A stretch of DNA of 64,000 nucleotides from Desarmillaria ectypa (GCA_030407005.1 JAUDYN010000001.1:372001-436000); one strand, 5' to 3'. Shown: positions 24,238 to 37,193, counted from the stretch's first letter. Numbers and translations: made by a program. Notes: generated by a model not told the origin, from the letters alone.

Positions 24238-24687
24238 TGTTAGATCTGAACTTTATATGATTCTGGGAGCATATTATATCTCAAGGCTGTCTTTTATTTA
24301 GACAATCACCTTTTAAGATCAATAGCTAATGCTCTTTGGACCTAATGAAGAAGAACTAAGGACTTTAGTCAAGCTCTAAGAGTGGAGTATTGATATAGAT
24401 AAATATTAGCTTAAAGCTGGGGAATATATAGTGAGAGCTATCCTACTTATATATGAAAACTGTGTAGCTAATAATAAGTCTGTCAATGAGTAGTCCATGC
24501 ATGAAATAATAAAAAATATCTGTTGAGTGAGCAATCATTGCAAGCTATAATACAAAGGTGAGAATCATTCAATAAGGGTATGGCAACAGTGGCATGGGGA
24601 TACTGCAATTGATAAGATATATAATAGGTGCCAGAGATAAGATAAGCACCTGAGACAAGATGAGATAAACAGGAAAAAATCATAATA
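24238..24687 (-). repeat. G3 5' LTR (about 450 bp)
   Basis: Starts TGTTAG; the end reads CATAATA where the partner reads CATAACA. It contains the predicted promoter and the self-complementary region used for the primer site. Confidence 0.8.
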
Positions 24688-26299
24688 TGGAATTAGTTCT
24701 ACAGAACTACTAGTGTTCAAAATTGAAGAAAAATGTGAATGCATACATGCATACATGCAAGGCATGCCAGCACACAAAGTTGGAATATGAAGCAGCAACA
24801 AGCACCACTTTATCAAAATGAAATTCCTATAGGACTATGGCAGCACATTACCATCAATATAATCACTAATCTATCAGAGTTAAAAGAATATGACACAATT
24901 CTAGTAATCATTGCCTAATTCTCCAAAGAAATCATCACAGTTCCATGCAAAAATAAACTATCATCACTGGAATAGGCTAAGATCTTGCAAGACTATGTTT
25001 ATGCCAAGCATGGTATGCCAAACAAAGTTATATGAGATAGGAGACTGCAATTCATCTCAAAGTTCATCAAGGAGCTATACACATTGCTCAATATCTGCAG
25101 AAACCTCTCAATGGTATATTATCCTCAAATAGATGAACAGACAGAATAGGCAAACCAGAAATTAAGAAGTATCTGCAGGTCTTCATCAATTATCAACAAT
25201 ATGACTGGAGTGAATTACTGCCATTGGCAGTATTCCAGCACAACAACTAGGTACACTCAGCAACAGGATTCTTTCCATTCAAGATCAACTATGAGCAAGA
25301 TCCCATAGTTGCCCTAAACTTGAAGCCATAGAGTGAGACACCTATAATAACAGTGTTTGTGGAAGATATGCAGAAAATCTATGAGCAAATAAAGAAGTCA
25401 TCAGAAAAAGCAGCAGAGAGCATGAAAAAAGCATACAATAAGCATCAACAAGATACTATGAAGTATAAACCAGGCAAAAAGTGTGGCTAGATGCTATAAA
25501 CCTTTATTTACCCCATCCCAAGAAGAAACTTGATGATAAATGAGTGGGACCTTTCAAAATTATTGCAAAATACAGAGCTTTGTCATATAAGCTCAAGTTA
25601 CCAGTTAGATGGAGAATCTATGATCAGTTCAATGAATCTCTTCTTACTTCATACCATCCTCCAGAATTCCCAAACCAAGAGAAACCACCACCACTGCTGC
25701 CCAACTTCATAGATGGACAAGAAGAATATGAGGTCAAATCAATTATAGACAGAAGAGAATGATCTATTGGCAAAGGATACTGACATAGAAAAGTGGTGGA
25801 ATATCTTTTCAAGTGGAAGGGATACAGCAGTAAAGAAAACACCTAGACCAAAGAATCTGACCTCAAAAATGCCATGAAAGCACTCTCAGAATTCATAGTT
25901 AGAGATGCACTATTTTAACACCTAGAAGATGAACTGTTTATTGAGTTCTAAATGAAGAACTTATAACAATTAAGATAATTGCCTTAACAGGAGAGCAATA
26001 TTATGATTTTCCCTCAAACATCATCATATCTATCACTATCTTATCTTATCCAGGTGCTACTCCTCATCTAATCAACTATCTAGGCACCCAGATCACTTAA
26101 GCCTCAGCTTCAAACTAAATTTTAATCCTATACTTCTCCTCAAAGTATCTCTCAACTTATACTTGCTCAATTCTTCTTCTTCATGCACTAAGATATTAGT
26201 TGTCATACTCAGTACAGATCAGTGATGACACTATAGGTGACTGCCTGAATGCAAAGCAGCTTAGGTGTTTGACCTTGTTTGTCAAGTCAGTTGCTAACA
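24688..26299 (+). mobile_element. G4: 5'-truncated, decayed chromovirus fragment
   Basis: The plus-strand remnant opens with integrase zinc-finger-like sequence (GMPAHK) and a YDTILVII core. It goes on through integrase and the linker LPHPKKKLDDK, the GQEEYEV segment and a chromodomain remnant (FKWKGYS, about 25800-25850). A short LTR, about 25999-26299 (TATTATG to GCTAACA), follows a purine-rich tract. Gag, protease and RT are missing; G3's 5' LTR directly abuts it. Many stops are present and CpG is depleted. Confidence 0.75.
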
Positions 26300-27149
26300 C
26301 CTTGTGCCAGTATCAATATCCATACTAATATCATACTCATGTTCTTGATTTTGTACAATGAAATTAAAGACTTTTGAAGCACTAAAGCTTTCAACATCAT
26401 TACAGTAATATATAAAGCAGTAAAAATGTGCTTATCTCCTAAAAACTCAAACTAGTAACCACTCACACAACACTGTCTGATGACTGTATGCCTTACCCAT
26501 TATATCAGAGCAGCTTTATTATCTCTGTAGTCATTTAGGCTCAATTCTTAATTCATACTGTTGCAGCTCAGAAAAGTACCTGTGTATAGCTTAGAAGAAG
26601 GATCTGTGCACTTTTGAGAAAGGCCCAGCTAATTTAACTTTGCTGGTCACATGGAATTCATGTTGTGTTGCTAGTCAATCACCTTCAGTTCTAGTTTGTT
26701 TGATTCATCTGACATCAATCCTTGTTCTACAATAAGACATGAAATCATCATCACAGCAACATCATGGGGAATTAACCATTTTGACCATTACCATTACTAA
26801 ATATTTATTGGAATTTCTGGTGCCATATTGAAGGGTTTAGGAAAATAGGTTTGCATTGAACAACACTTTCAGGGACACAAAAAACATAATTAATGCCAAC
26901 AGAGTAATGTTCTCATACCTGCTGAAATATGTCATCCCAATGATTGGCCATTCCTGCCATCAAGGTCAATCACAAATGGTTTTCCCTACAGCATTCTCAA
27001 TGGAGCAGATCTCACATTCTTGATAGCCCTATCTAAATTAGGTAGGCATCGGGAGGTCTGCCCAGGATGTCGAGGGCAACAGGGAGCTCAACTTGGTCAC
27101 AAACAGTCACAGGGAGGTCACAGTCTACAGAAGGGGTCCCACTGGATAG
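26300..27149. other. CpG-poor sequence without a recognisable gene
   Basis: No domain seen in any frame. CpG begins to reappear near 27045. Confidence 0.4.
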
Positions 27150-27397
27150 TGTTGTGAAAAACAGGGGATGAATAGATCAGTTCGTTCCCAGTTAGTACAT
27201 GTGCGGTGTCAGGCCAATAGTATTGTGCTTGGCTGAGCTCTGAAAATGCATGCAGATGTACACTACTGTACCTACTTATATACTAAATGCTAATGTACTA
27301 GAATCTTCTACAACTTTCCTAATATTTCTCTCTTAATCAGCAAGTTCGGCATGATGCCGGATTGCCATCATCTCGGCTCAACTCTCAAATCCCAACA
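27150..27397. mobile_element. Solo LTR Y1 (248 bp)
   Basis: TGTTGTGAAAAA to ATCCCAACA, flanked by perfect 5-bp repeats GATAG (27145-27149 and 27398-27402). A sister copy is Y2 at 54198-54435. Confidence 0.92.
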
Positions 27398-27914
27398 GAT
27401 AGGTCTGGTCCTGTGCACAGGGCTGTTTCCTGAAGAGTACACACAAACTGATCCCTTGTAGTTACAGGGAATTGTGCACAGGATGGATAGTATAGGTTGA
27501 GGATTGATGCATCAATTAATGAAATAAGTATTGATCTTGTGTAAGAATGATTTACAGTCAATGGCAACCGCAACCAGGCAGTCGTAATGTCACACTTGTA
27601 GAAGGAGAGCAAGGGAAAACGCCCTGCCCTAAAGGTCTGATTCACTGCAGAATTTCTTAAAGTTATAATTTTATTGGCAGTAATAGTACTTACTATTCAT
27701 ATTTGAAGGACATGGAAACAGCCAGCTCATGCTCATGCCTTAAAAATAACGGAGCATCCCTTGGGCTAACTTGAACCCCAGGCTCTCAGCGTTCTTCGTC
27801 CAATTCGCCTTCAAATTGTTTACGACCAAAGGAGGTTCAATACAGATACCAATGCTCAGGCTAAAGAATTACGACTACAACAAGAACGGACACGTCAAAT
27901 CATAGATACTGAAT

Positions 27915-29410
27915 CTAACAAGACGTAGCAGGATTGAAAGTAAGCTTGAGGTTTCCGCGTACATTATAAATGCCATATCCCGGTTCCTGTATATCAGAAT
28001 AGATGTGCGCGAACCATCCGGCACCACCTCCTGGAACTGTTTTGAAGTAAGAGCACTTCAAATAGAGAAGCTTGTAATAATCCTGCGACGTGAACGTGAA
28101 TAACAGCTCGAACATGACATATGCAGAAGAGAACCGACCGATTCATTTTGAATATCAGCTACTGCGTTGGGGCTGTTAGGTTGTACACCTTGGTAGGTGA
28201 CCGATGGCCAGCCGTTCTGGACTCTGGATCAGATACCGTAGAAAATTACCATGGTATAAAAGCTGACCTCGGTCAGGTAGATTTTTATTCCTTCACCGTT
28301 TGCAATGAACCTATTATCACAGAACGTTTTGAGTTCCTCTCCAAAAAGCCCACAATGCGAAGTTTTACCAATTCATGTCGGTCAGAACGATAGGCCAAGA
28401 TGCGATGGCTAGAAAATGATGCGCGGGAGGCGTTGGTCGAAAACACCGTAACAATCGCCTGGACTTACCAGTCGAAGCTTGTTGTGAAAAGAAGGGCAGC
28501 ATGTGCGCATCAATTAAATCAACAGCATCAAGGACTACTTTCGCGCCACTGCGTTCCTGGAAGAAATTACTACGGGCGAGGTCAAAATGGATATGACGCC
28601 ACTCGGACCTGATACCCGTACCTAAAACTTTAATGAGACAAGGTCTACAAGTACCATAAAAAGTTAAGCAACTCACGCCATCTCCGACACAGTAACGAGT
28701 ATACCCAAGCCTGATAGATATGCTTTGGCAGCCAGCACCTGAGCGGCGAGATCCTCCGGTGAAAGAACCGAATCGAAGAGTGGCTCTGAGCCAAACTGTA
28801 CCACTCGAGTGACGAACTTCGCCTTGGGGTTCGCATGTAACGCTGCAAAGAGCGTGTCACGACGAGTTTTCCAAATGTTGTCCCCATCGAACCCAAACTG
28901 ACTGACATGCGTCAGCTTTTGGGTGAGTTACAGTTTAAGGATAGGTGAGTATGCGTACCCAGATAAGAGCGTGTATACCTAGACCAGTTTCCCAGGCTGC
29001 ATTTATAACATCGTCGCTATGAGTAGCCCAATTTAGTACATCTGGTACAACAAAGCAAGCATTTCTCGTACTAGAAGCCTTCTCTGTCACAAGCCCCATA
29101 CATGCGGACATAACGGCCATTGAACCTTTGCCGAATATCCATGGACTCACTTTGAAGCTGGTTAAACCCCTGGCCTGTAAGCGATATAAAAAAAGCATAT
29201 TACAAAAAGAGGCACTAACGCACAAGCAGTAACCTCATAACTGAATCCAACGAATGCGTATTCTGTGCTCATATCGCACCACCAATTGTTCGTCGTCGAT
29301 GGGGGTGTCGCAGGCATCTTGAATCCTATCGCTGGGAAACAGCTTGGCGGTTGGGGTGTGGCCAAAGCCAGGGAGATGAGAGAAACCAGTAGGAAGACCA
29401 GCGAAATCAT
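27915..29410 (-). CDS. GH17-like beta-1,3-glucanase family protein, copy B
   Basis: A close paralogue of the gene at 12291-10816, with the same intron positions. The N-terminal signal ends near ATPQPP. The conserved segments GFSYEVTAC, RYVRMYGACD, LGIHALIW, QFGSEPLFD and VTVSEMAYGYQ follow, with the ending WFAHIYSDIQEPGYGIY and stop TAG 27917-27915. Donor sequences differ from copy A (GTGCGT for intron 1, GTACGA for intron 2) but stay GT. Tyr-Asp-Asp is rebuilt across intron 2 in both copies. The joins I followed keep the frame, so both genes may be active, presumably in cell-wall glucan turnover. Confidence 0.83.
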
Positions 29411-30880
29411 GACAGAAGTTGTAGGGAATACGACCCATCGCTGCACCGAGTTTATGGCGAATTCCAACACCAAAATTGAGGTATTCTACGAAGGTCAAAA
29501 AATAGCGCGCAGCACACTAGCTTCAAGGTAATGCCTCCACGTCGGTCCGTAGATGGTCGGCCGATAGCAAGATATGGAGCTTTAGCCACATTACTTCCCC
29601 GTGGTTACTTTCGAGCGGTTGAACAGGGTATTCCGCGGGCCATATTCGGGCGTAGGCGTCACATATCTTTCCGCAGACGTCTTGGAACTCTAAATAGGTT
29701 ACACACGTTCTCTGTGTCGAGCTAGAAGGTCAAGATATGCAGTTACGCAGGTGGTTCTAGAAGAAGAGTAGCTTGCTATATTAAGACCGTCGTCGACTCT
29801 TCTTGCAGTGAACTTCATGGACAATTCGGCCTTTTAGTGCTCGATAACCGCGGATAAATGGCCGACTCCTTGAGTTGGGTATCCAAAGTCCAGAATCAGA
29901 AACGGTTGACAGCGGGAAGCCGATTCTGGGGGAGGAACCGAAGTGAAGAACCCAATGTTGACACGCACCGCGTGTACAGTCTCATTCGTGCACGATTTTT
30001 TGCGGGAATTGCAAGTTCAGAGCCGATTGAACGATATTCGACAGAGGAATGTCATCGACATGATTACTCGCTCTATGGCTACGATGATGACCGCAGCCGA
30101 ATTACGCCCTGTGATACATGATAGGATGTTAATCAGATAGGATATTCAAGAAAGTCAATGCCAAGAAAAGGATCTTTTCACCAGGTTAAGTACGCTGCTA
30201 CCATTCCCCATCCCATCAGACCCCCAGCACGCAAAAAAGGCATTTATCGCACCGCGCTTCCGAGGAGAAAGCTGTTGGACATCCATAGCATTTCCGCGCG
30301 TTGAAAGATAATCATCCTAGAAGAATCCTGGGCGCGCGCTAGTATCTGGCCTCGTAACATCAGTGCTGGAAGCCGCAAACGATATTAGGAGTACTCTTGA
30401 TGGCCCCTGCGTGGGACAAAAGCCGCGGACGTACTTGCGAACAAGGCACAACTGTCCCATCAGAGGATGCCTGCAACTTGTGCCAAAATGACATAGATAG
30501 ACCCAGCCCTCGACTTCTAGCCACAATTACAACTTCAGCGCACACCACACCACCGCAGCAAATGTTGTATCTCATTCACTCGCGTGCGAAGGGCTCAATT
30601 GGTGCACCTGTGGGCCTCTCGCTTGAATAAGATTTCCCCTTTCATCTCAGTTTTCATTGTCCGCCACTCAATAAAACCTGAGCAAACTTGTTAGATAGGG
30701 ATGGTAAGACTGAAGACGCACCGTTCTCCAAGACTTAAAGGGTCTACACCCGCAGTCACGCATGCAACGAGACATCAATTGCCATGAACAAAAGCATATC
30801 GCCAGACCCTGAATAATTCTCACAGCTAAAGACATTAGTCGTTATTAGGACACAAGTAATATATATGACAGCAAAGAAAC
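29411..30880. other. Intergenic stretch, no recognised gene
   Basis: CpG-normal DNA between GH17 copy B and the F-BAR gene. Open frames up to about 87 codons (29858-30121) show no family features. Confidence 0.4.
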
Positions 30881-30890
30881 CCCCCCGCAA

Positions 30891-32524
30891 TTAAAACAAA
30901 CAAACAAAATTGCTAGGAAAGATATGTCTTCCCTCCTCCCTCCGTGCTTCATCCAACAGCTCTCCACTCCACCATCCATCGTCTGGCGTAGCTGTTACAG
31001 CAATAACATCACCTGCTTGGAAATCAAATTCTTCATCAATAGTAGCCATATAGTCGTAAAGCGCTTTGACTATACAAAGCGGTCACCATAAAAAGAAAAC
31101 CAAATACTAGTGAAAGGCTCATACCGTAAAACAATATCCCAACCCCCTCGTTCGGTGGAGGCGAAGGAGGAGCTGACCCTGGAACACGCATACCATTGGA
31201 GGTTTGTTCAGGAAGCGGTAATGATGCCCGAGGCTGCTTAGCAGTGTTCGTTGTAGCCACTGGTGCCGTACTCTCCTGCTTCAGAGGCAACGAGTTCACT
31301 TGAGGAGGGAGTAATGACTCGCTCGAAGCTCGCCTCATCGATAGTTTGCGCGTCGGCGTCCCTGTCGTGCCTCTCTTCCTACGATCAAACTTTGCAAGGC
31401 GCATAGATGCACTGGGTACAGCGACAGGCCACGAATCCGAGGACGAGATAGGTGCGAATGGGGGTGGGTCGTGCATCCTATTCCCTGTCCCATAGTCGTT
31501 GACAAAGTTCCCAATATCCCGGTCGGCTTCGAATTGGTCGAGAAGGGTCCGAATGGCCTCGCAGGACTGTCGGAAGGTTGTATCAGATATGCCACAGCCA
31601 GGCCAGAGGACTACATACTAAATCATCGGAAACGCAGACCGTCGAGACAAGATTGGCGTACGCCCATAGCGTATCCTTCATGAACTCCATTCTCTGCTCC
31701 TCCATCGTTTGGCTCTCGTCGCAAAACTGCCTCCATTCCGGCTCCCATGCTACCGAAATTTCTTTGAGCTTGTTCGTGAATGTCACATAGTCCTTCTCAT
31801 TGGCTTGAACGGTCTGCTTCGCTCGGTTCAGCTTAGCCTGTAGCCGCTCAACATCCTTGCCAGAGTTGACGTCTATCTGCTTCGCGTACGAATCGATGCG
31901 TGCACAGTCACTCTGGTATTTTTCCACAGCCTTTGCCACATACGACTCCTGCATGAGCTTCAGCTTGAACCTCTTCTCCATGGGGGTCTGAACGTTCTTT
32001 CGGTGGTCGGCTTGCTGGTTCAAGAGTTGAGTAGTAGACTTCCCAAGTTCAGAGTGGATTTTTATCGCCAGTTCGATGTGTGCTACTGCTTGTTTCTCCG
32101 TCTCAATTTTCAATGTATCGAGCACGTTACGGAGGTCACTGTGTAGCAAAGGAGTTAAAAAGAGGGGATGTACTGGTAGCATAGAAGACGCACCCAATCT
32201 CATCCCTGCCTATCACCCTTTTCGACAGTTCCATGAGGCGGTTCCCGTACTCTTCCTCGAGGACAGACCTGAGAACAAGTTAGTGGGGGCGGTATGTCTC
32301 GATGAACTTCCACACCTCTCCTTCCAAAAGTTCCTCAGCTCGTCAGTCGTACGCTCAGCTCCTCGCATACGAGCGCATAAGACGTTGACACCTGCTTCGT
32401 CCGGGCCCCAGAATGAATTGCAAAAATCCCTGGATGTGCTCCCATTGTAGATGTCGTCGCCTGGTGACCGAGCCATGGCGTATCTGGACAGCGACGTCGC
32501 GGAAGAGTGATTACTGTTCGTCAT
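30891..32524 (-). CDS. F-BAR and SH3 domain protein, Cdc15/Imp2/Hof1 type
   Basis: The protein starts at ATG 32524. A short Ser-rich leader precedes the FCH/F-BAR domain (FCNSFWGPDEAGVNVL; ARMRGAERTTDELRNFWKER; RSVLEEEYGNRLMELSKRV; the coiled-coil block with AKLNRAKQTVQANEKDY; EFMKDTLWAYANLVSTVCV). A proline- and serine-rich linker follows, and the last exon encodes an SH3 domain (ALYDYMATIDEEFDF; DDGWWSGEL; IFPSNFV). The stop is TAA 30893-30891. Introns of about 50-60 bp join in frame at each place checked, for example after WKER and after VSDDL. F-BAR/SH3 proteins bind curved membrane at the division site and scaffold the actomyosin ring and septum. It appears intact and single-copy here, the one housekeeping-like gene of the window. 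Confidence 0.92.
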
Positions 32525-34187
32525 TCCGGTTGACAGGATGCGTTCGTGGTGAGAGAAAGGAATGAAGTCGTCACTGACAGATCTGATCATCAATGAGGGC
32601 AAGAACAGTGAGACATGGCTGTGTCGGGTACCTTCCGGGACGGCCACCCTTGCTGGCCCTTCTGGTCGCATATTCTGTTCTGCAATTTCTCCACCGAGCC
32701 GACGTCTCATTGCCCTGCACGGCGCAATCCTTAGCCGTCCTGTGTCGAAACGTCCCGAGCGCCTACTACGCGTAATATCAGATCATCTCGAGGATTTTAC
32801 TGTCAGGTTCTGCTGTGATACTGATGTATTAGATGATGCAATATCTCAGCGGCAGAAAGAAAAGGACGACGATGCCAGGCGGAACGCAGTCGTCGTTGTG
32901 GTTGACAGCAAAGAAGACAATTACTGTTTTGGAAATTGTTTGCGGGCCGGTATCCATTATGCCGAGTCCGGCAACCAGGTTTTTATGAAAATAATAATAA
33001 TAGTAATCCGTGATATAATTTTGATGTGAAGCGGGACGACGAGAAGGCTCTATACGGAAGGGCGGCGAATTCGACACCATGTATTCCTCCACGTAAAGAT
33101 AAACAGACACAGTAAACGAAACAAGTTACACCGGGGTTGACTTTAACTCTACTGATCATCATGAGATGTCGTTTCACCTGTATCACCCCGGACCCATATG
33201 CTTCACACCTCTAGCAGGGCAATTTGAAATAGAAGTAGACCTGTAAGGGCCTAATAAATGCCTATCAAACAGGCCTAAAGGACCCCCCTCATCACGACAT
33301 TCCTCCCCATTATTCCGAATCCGCAATTTCAATCAACACCAAATCGGGATCGACCTTCTGTCGATCCTCTTCGCGCCTCCACACTACGCGTATGCATTTG
33401 TACACCTTGGAATATTTTAGCTGAACAATTAGCCATAGTAATATATTGCTGCTTCTCTGTGCCTTCCTATTAAGTGAAGCGTGTTTTTGGTAAACTTTTG
33501 ACCTTTCTGGACCTCCTCCTGCTCTCGCAAATTCTTGAGAATTAAACTATCACGTAACATGAATAGCTATAGAAGGTCATCTGAAGATGTTCCAGGTCCT
33601 GTGGCCTGTCTGTATCATCTTCCGGAATATCTGAGAACTTCGAGCCGAACTTCTGGCTTAAAGGTTTCCGTACTTAATCTTGCACTTTGGGCACCCAGTC
33701 TTCATTTATTTCCTATGCATATCAATGTAGATAGCCTACATATGGTGCTATATTATGTATTTAATCCTCCCATATTTGCATGGAGGGTGAATGGGTGTTC
33801 CAGTGACATTTGGGGATTTATCTGTACCCCACGTACAAATCATCCTATATTTTCAATTTAGGCTTCCTCCCATGACGTGTGACGTTCTACAAATTGACGC
33901 CATGGAGAATTGCAGGAAAGCGGGAAAGCACATCCAATCAGACACAGAATTTCTGTCAACCATGTCGATGCGCGTAAAGTTCGAAAGCGAGAATAATATG
34001 GAAGGAAGTGAAGGACCCCGGTACAGAGATTCGAGTACATGATTGTCTGAATATATGCCTAACGTCTTGACGAAACGAGTAATGACGTGACTGGCAAGCA
34101 GTAAATTGGAAATTTGTCACATTGGTATAACCTCCTAGGTTAGTGTTTCCAGAACAGGGTCGCTTCAAGAGAATGAACGAGTATGAT
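32525..34187. other. Upstream region of the F-BAR gene; no other gene seen
   Basis: The segment up to about 32760 probably holds the promoter; open frames in it are shadows. Around 33400-33880 the DNA is AT-rich with no recognisable coding. A short AATAATAATAATAGTAAT run lies near 32990. Confidence 0.4.
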
Positions 34188-34376
34188 TTAGTGATAGATG
34201 TGCAGCAGAATAGAAAACAAGAACGAATGCGACATGATGAAACATGTCCGTAACGTTGGGATGTCTTCATGCAGATATTCAAGGATGTAGTCAACGAGTT
34301 CCTGAGGAATATGTCGAAGTGCTTCCAGTGATAGGGAGTCCATAATACAAGGTGACAATCTGTATTGCTCCATCAA
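34188..34376 (-). pseudogene. F-box fragment
   Basis: The frame encodes HIPQELVDYILEYLHEDIPT and then LRTCFIMSHSFL, a clear N-terminal F-box like that at 10225 but divergent. ATG at 34343 is a likely start. A stop follows after LLHIYH and no LRR region is seen to the left, so it is truncated, or its later exons are unrecognisable. Confidence 0.6.
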
Positions 34377-35209
34377 TACACTTATTCCAGGGTAGAGGAG
34401 CAGGGAACAAACCGAGAGCCTTAAACGTAAAATGATCCCAATCGCATGAAAAGTGGAGAAAATACGAGGCCAAAAACTAGAGCAAGAGAGATGATGATGG
34501 TGGTAGGAAAGAAAGAGGCATCACCGTGGGAGTCTCATTGCCACCCTTTCACCACCTGCATCATCACGTCCATTCATCATTGCCTCTGTCGGCACCATTC
34601 CTATTCTCGCCTCTAACCTCATCCTCGACCTTCCCAGTACCATGAAGAAATAAAAGATAAAGGAGTTTGGAAAGTACTTGGACCTAGTACGTCTGCTGCT
34701 TGATTTTTCCAAGCGTCGTCTCATTCGTTTCTTCCCTTGTAGTAATCAGACATTCTCGCCGATAATTTCTGTAGCCAACCTATAAAATGGACAGCTTTCT
34801 TGTCACAAAGACAGCTGTAGCAGCGGACCTGGGCAAGGTGTTGCCGTGTCAGCAAACCTCAGATTCGTGTTATCTGAAGTTGACGGAGGACTCGTGACGA
34901 CCAGCGAATCCCGAATTTCTGTTCAAGTTGTATGATTCACTTTGTCTAGTATGTCTCTTTCTTGCATTGTGGTCAATTTCAGTTTTCTGACTTCATTCAG
35001 GTTGGCGACCGCAGCGACTCAAGCGATAATAACAGCAGAAGAAAGAAGATTTATTTCATGGCTATGTCCCGTAAACAGCTGTTCTCTTCCTGTGAAGTCC
35101 ATCAATAATGAGCCTACAGAATCCAAATGGATATCACAGACAAAGAAAGTATCAAGGCCGGGGTCAAGCACGTTGAAGGGATCGACGGAAAGCTCAATAC
35201 CCTCATCAA

Positions 35210-35854
35210 TGTCATGGATCTTGAGTATCTGTAAACTCGGTGCATGAGTCAACGCATGCCTACACTCGGCCTTCTCGGTCCTAGCAGTGACTCACACATA
35301 ATTTTCTTTTACTTTCTCTATTCTTCTTGCTCATACTAGAATATAATAGAACATTGTAGAATATTCATGACTCGAGCCTTTGAGTATATAAATACCGTCT
35401 GTAACATTGTGAAAATCAAGCTACTCATCTTCAAGTCCACTTCATTGTGTGAACTAAGCATCTGATCGGTTACGCCTAGCACTTGCCAATCTCCTCGCTT
35501 CCTGACTACGCCTAGCGCTTGTCAGAAACCTCATCAGTTACGCCTAGCGCTTGCTGAACAACTCGTTGGATATGCCAAGCACTTTCTGACACCAATCCGA
35601 AGACTATGCCTAGCGCTTGTCTTCATCTACAGCCCATAATAGCTCTGCGCTCACCGGCTGCTTCCTACAGTAACTGCTTCACACTTACTGACCCCTTTAC
35701 CTCGCAAACTGGACCTCTCAGGTCTCCTCACGAACCCTTGCCGGAATCTATTCTACTCCCTAACGACATACATCTCTATAACATATCCTACCTCGCTTCG
35801 ATCATCACTTGTCGCCCCTCACTCTCATATCCTGATTTCGGCAGATTCCTAACA
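35210..35854 (+). repeat. T1 5' LTR
   Basis: Contains a TATATAAATACC box near 35386 and five copies of a motif close to ACGCCTAGCGCTTG between 35470 and 35625. Confidence 0.93.
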
Positions 35855-37193
35855 CTGGTGGACACATTGGGAACTGAGTATAGGTCCTTGTTTCTTATCA
35901 TTCATGGTTTGTGCAGCTGGTATATACTTTTATACAGCTATTGGTCAAATCTCTGTCAGACAAGTAACTGGTTCCGATGACTTGGAATAAAGAATTATTT
36001 AGCCCTGACCCTGGCAGAAGATATCATTCTCGCGACCTCTGTGCTTTCTATAGCATGGACCAACATGAGCAGATCAAACACAGTACACCTCCTCCTTGTG
36101 CAAGACATACTTGTCACTCATCTTCACGGACAGGCCCTAAGCACCCAAGCATTGTACATCAGCCGATACTTCATCCCTTTGATGGGCCTTTTCGGTGAGG
36201 AACCTACAACATGAATGAAATAATGGCAGTCACAATGGGCAATACCATACCCCTGTCAATGCTGGCTTCGAAGATTCTACAAGAGCCCAGGCTGACGTCT
36301 CATAGAAACAAGGCTATAAGGATCATAAAGAGTCATTTCAATATTGATCTTAATGAGGCTTGGACTGTCAATGAGGAACAGTACAAGACTACCTTCCGGG
36401 ATGAGTTCAAGCTCCTAGACAACTTGTTGATGGAGACATGGGCTATCCGTAGGTCCAATGGTGATGTTGGGTTCAGCATTGATTATTGGCAGTACAAGAA
36501 ACTACAGCATGCATTATCAGAACAGAAACGAAAGGCCCATCAGTCACTCATAGCTCATGGAATAGATGATCCGAAGTGCCCCGAATGGCATCAAGGCATT
36601 GATACCTTTATGACGGCAAACGACTTTGAATTGCAGGCTTTCTACTATCGGACCTCAGTTGAAGATTTCCTTGCGTTAATTGACAGTTGTCATAACTGGG
36701 GTACGAGTGAGCCATTACCGACACCGTTTCAAAGATTTGAAAGTTCCATGCGCCAATCCAAAGAAATCGTCTTGCAAATGGAGCAGCGAAAATGAGAGGA
36801 TACTTTGGATGCTCCTGCTGGAAATATTCCAACTACGACTAAAGAAGCACCCTTGCAGCAGTGTAGATCTAGTGGAAAGATATCCGAGACTCCGATAGCG
36901 AGTTCATTGCCCTCCAAACATTGTTCTAAAGCAACTCAGACTTCCATCAGTCATGATGGACTCAAGTACATGATTGCCAAGCCAGACATCGCAGATCATT
37001 ATGCACAGATAGCTACGGAGTCGCAAGGAGACCTCAATCTACTATCCGATTCATATGAAGTAACTCTTACTCACCTGCAGTCAATGGCAGGTCATAATGG
37101 GAGTTCTCATGACATGCCTGTCTGCAGGATGGCACAGAAAAAGGCCCTTACTTCTGAAATTTTTTATGCCTTTGGTCCATCAAAGGAAAGCAT

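Larger units (their letters stand above)
15153..24687 (-). mobile_element. G3: decayed Ty3/gypsy chromovirus with nested X LTRs
   Basis: The LTRs are 15153-15589 (3', minus-strand sense) and 24238-24687 (5'). Read on the minus strand, remnants of gag, protease, reverse transcriptase, RNase H, integrase and chromodomain follow the same order as in intact-like G1. The polypurine tract (reverse complement of TTACTCTCTTATT at 15590) adjoins the 3' LTR. CpG is almost absent and stops are frequent. Two X solo LTRs (16518-19103) replaced about 240 bp of integrase. The flanks (GTATG left, TATGG-like right) do not give a clear target duplication. Confidence 0.9.

Noticed and set aside
32213..32710. 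A separate protein or longer start at 32710
   Set aside because: Comparison with F-BAR proteins places the start near ATG 32524. The upstream part of the frame has no counterpart and the downstream tail reads through an intron.
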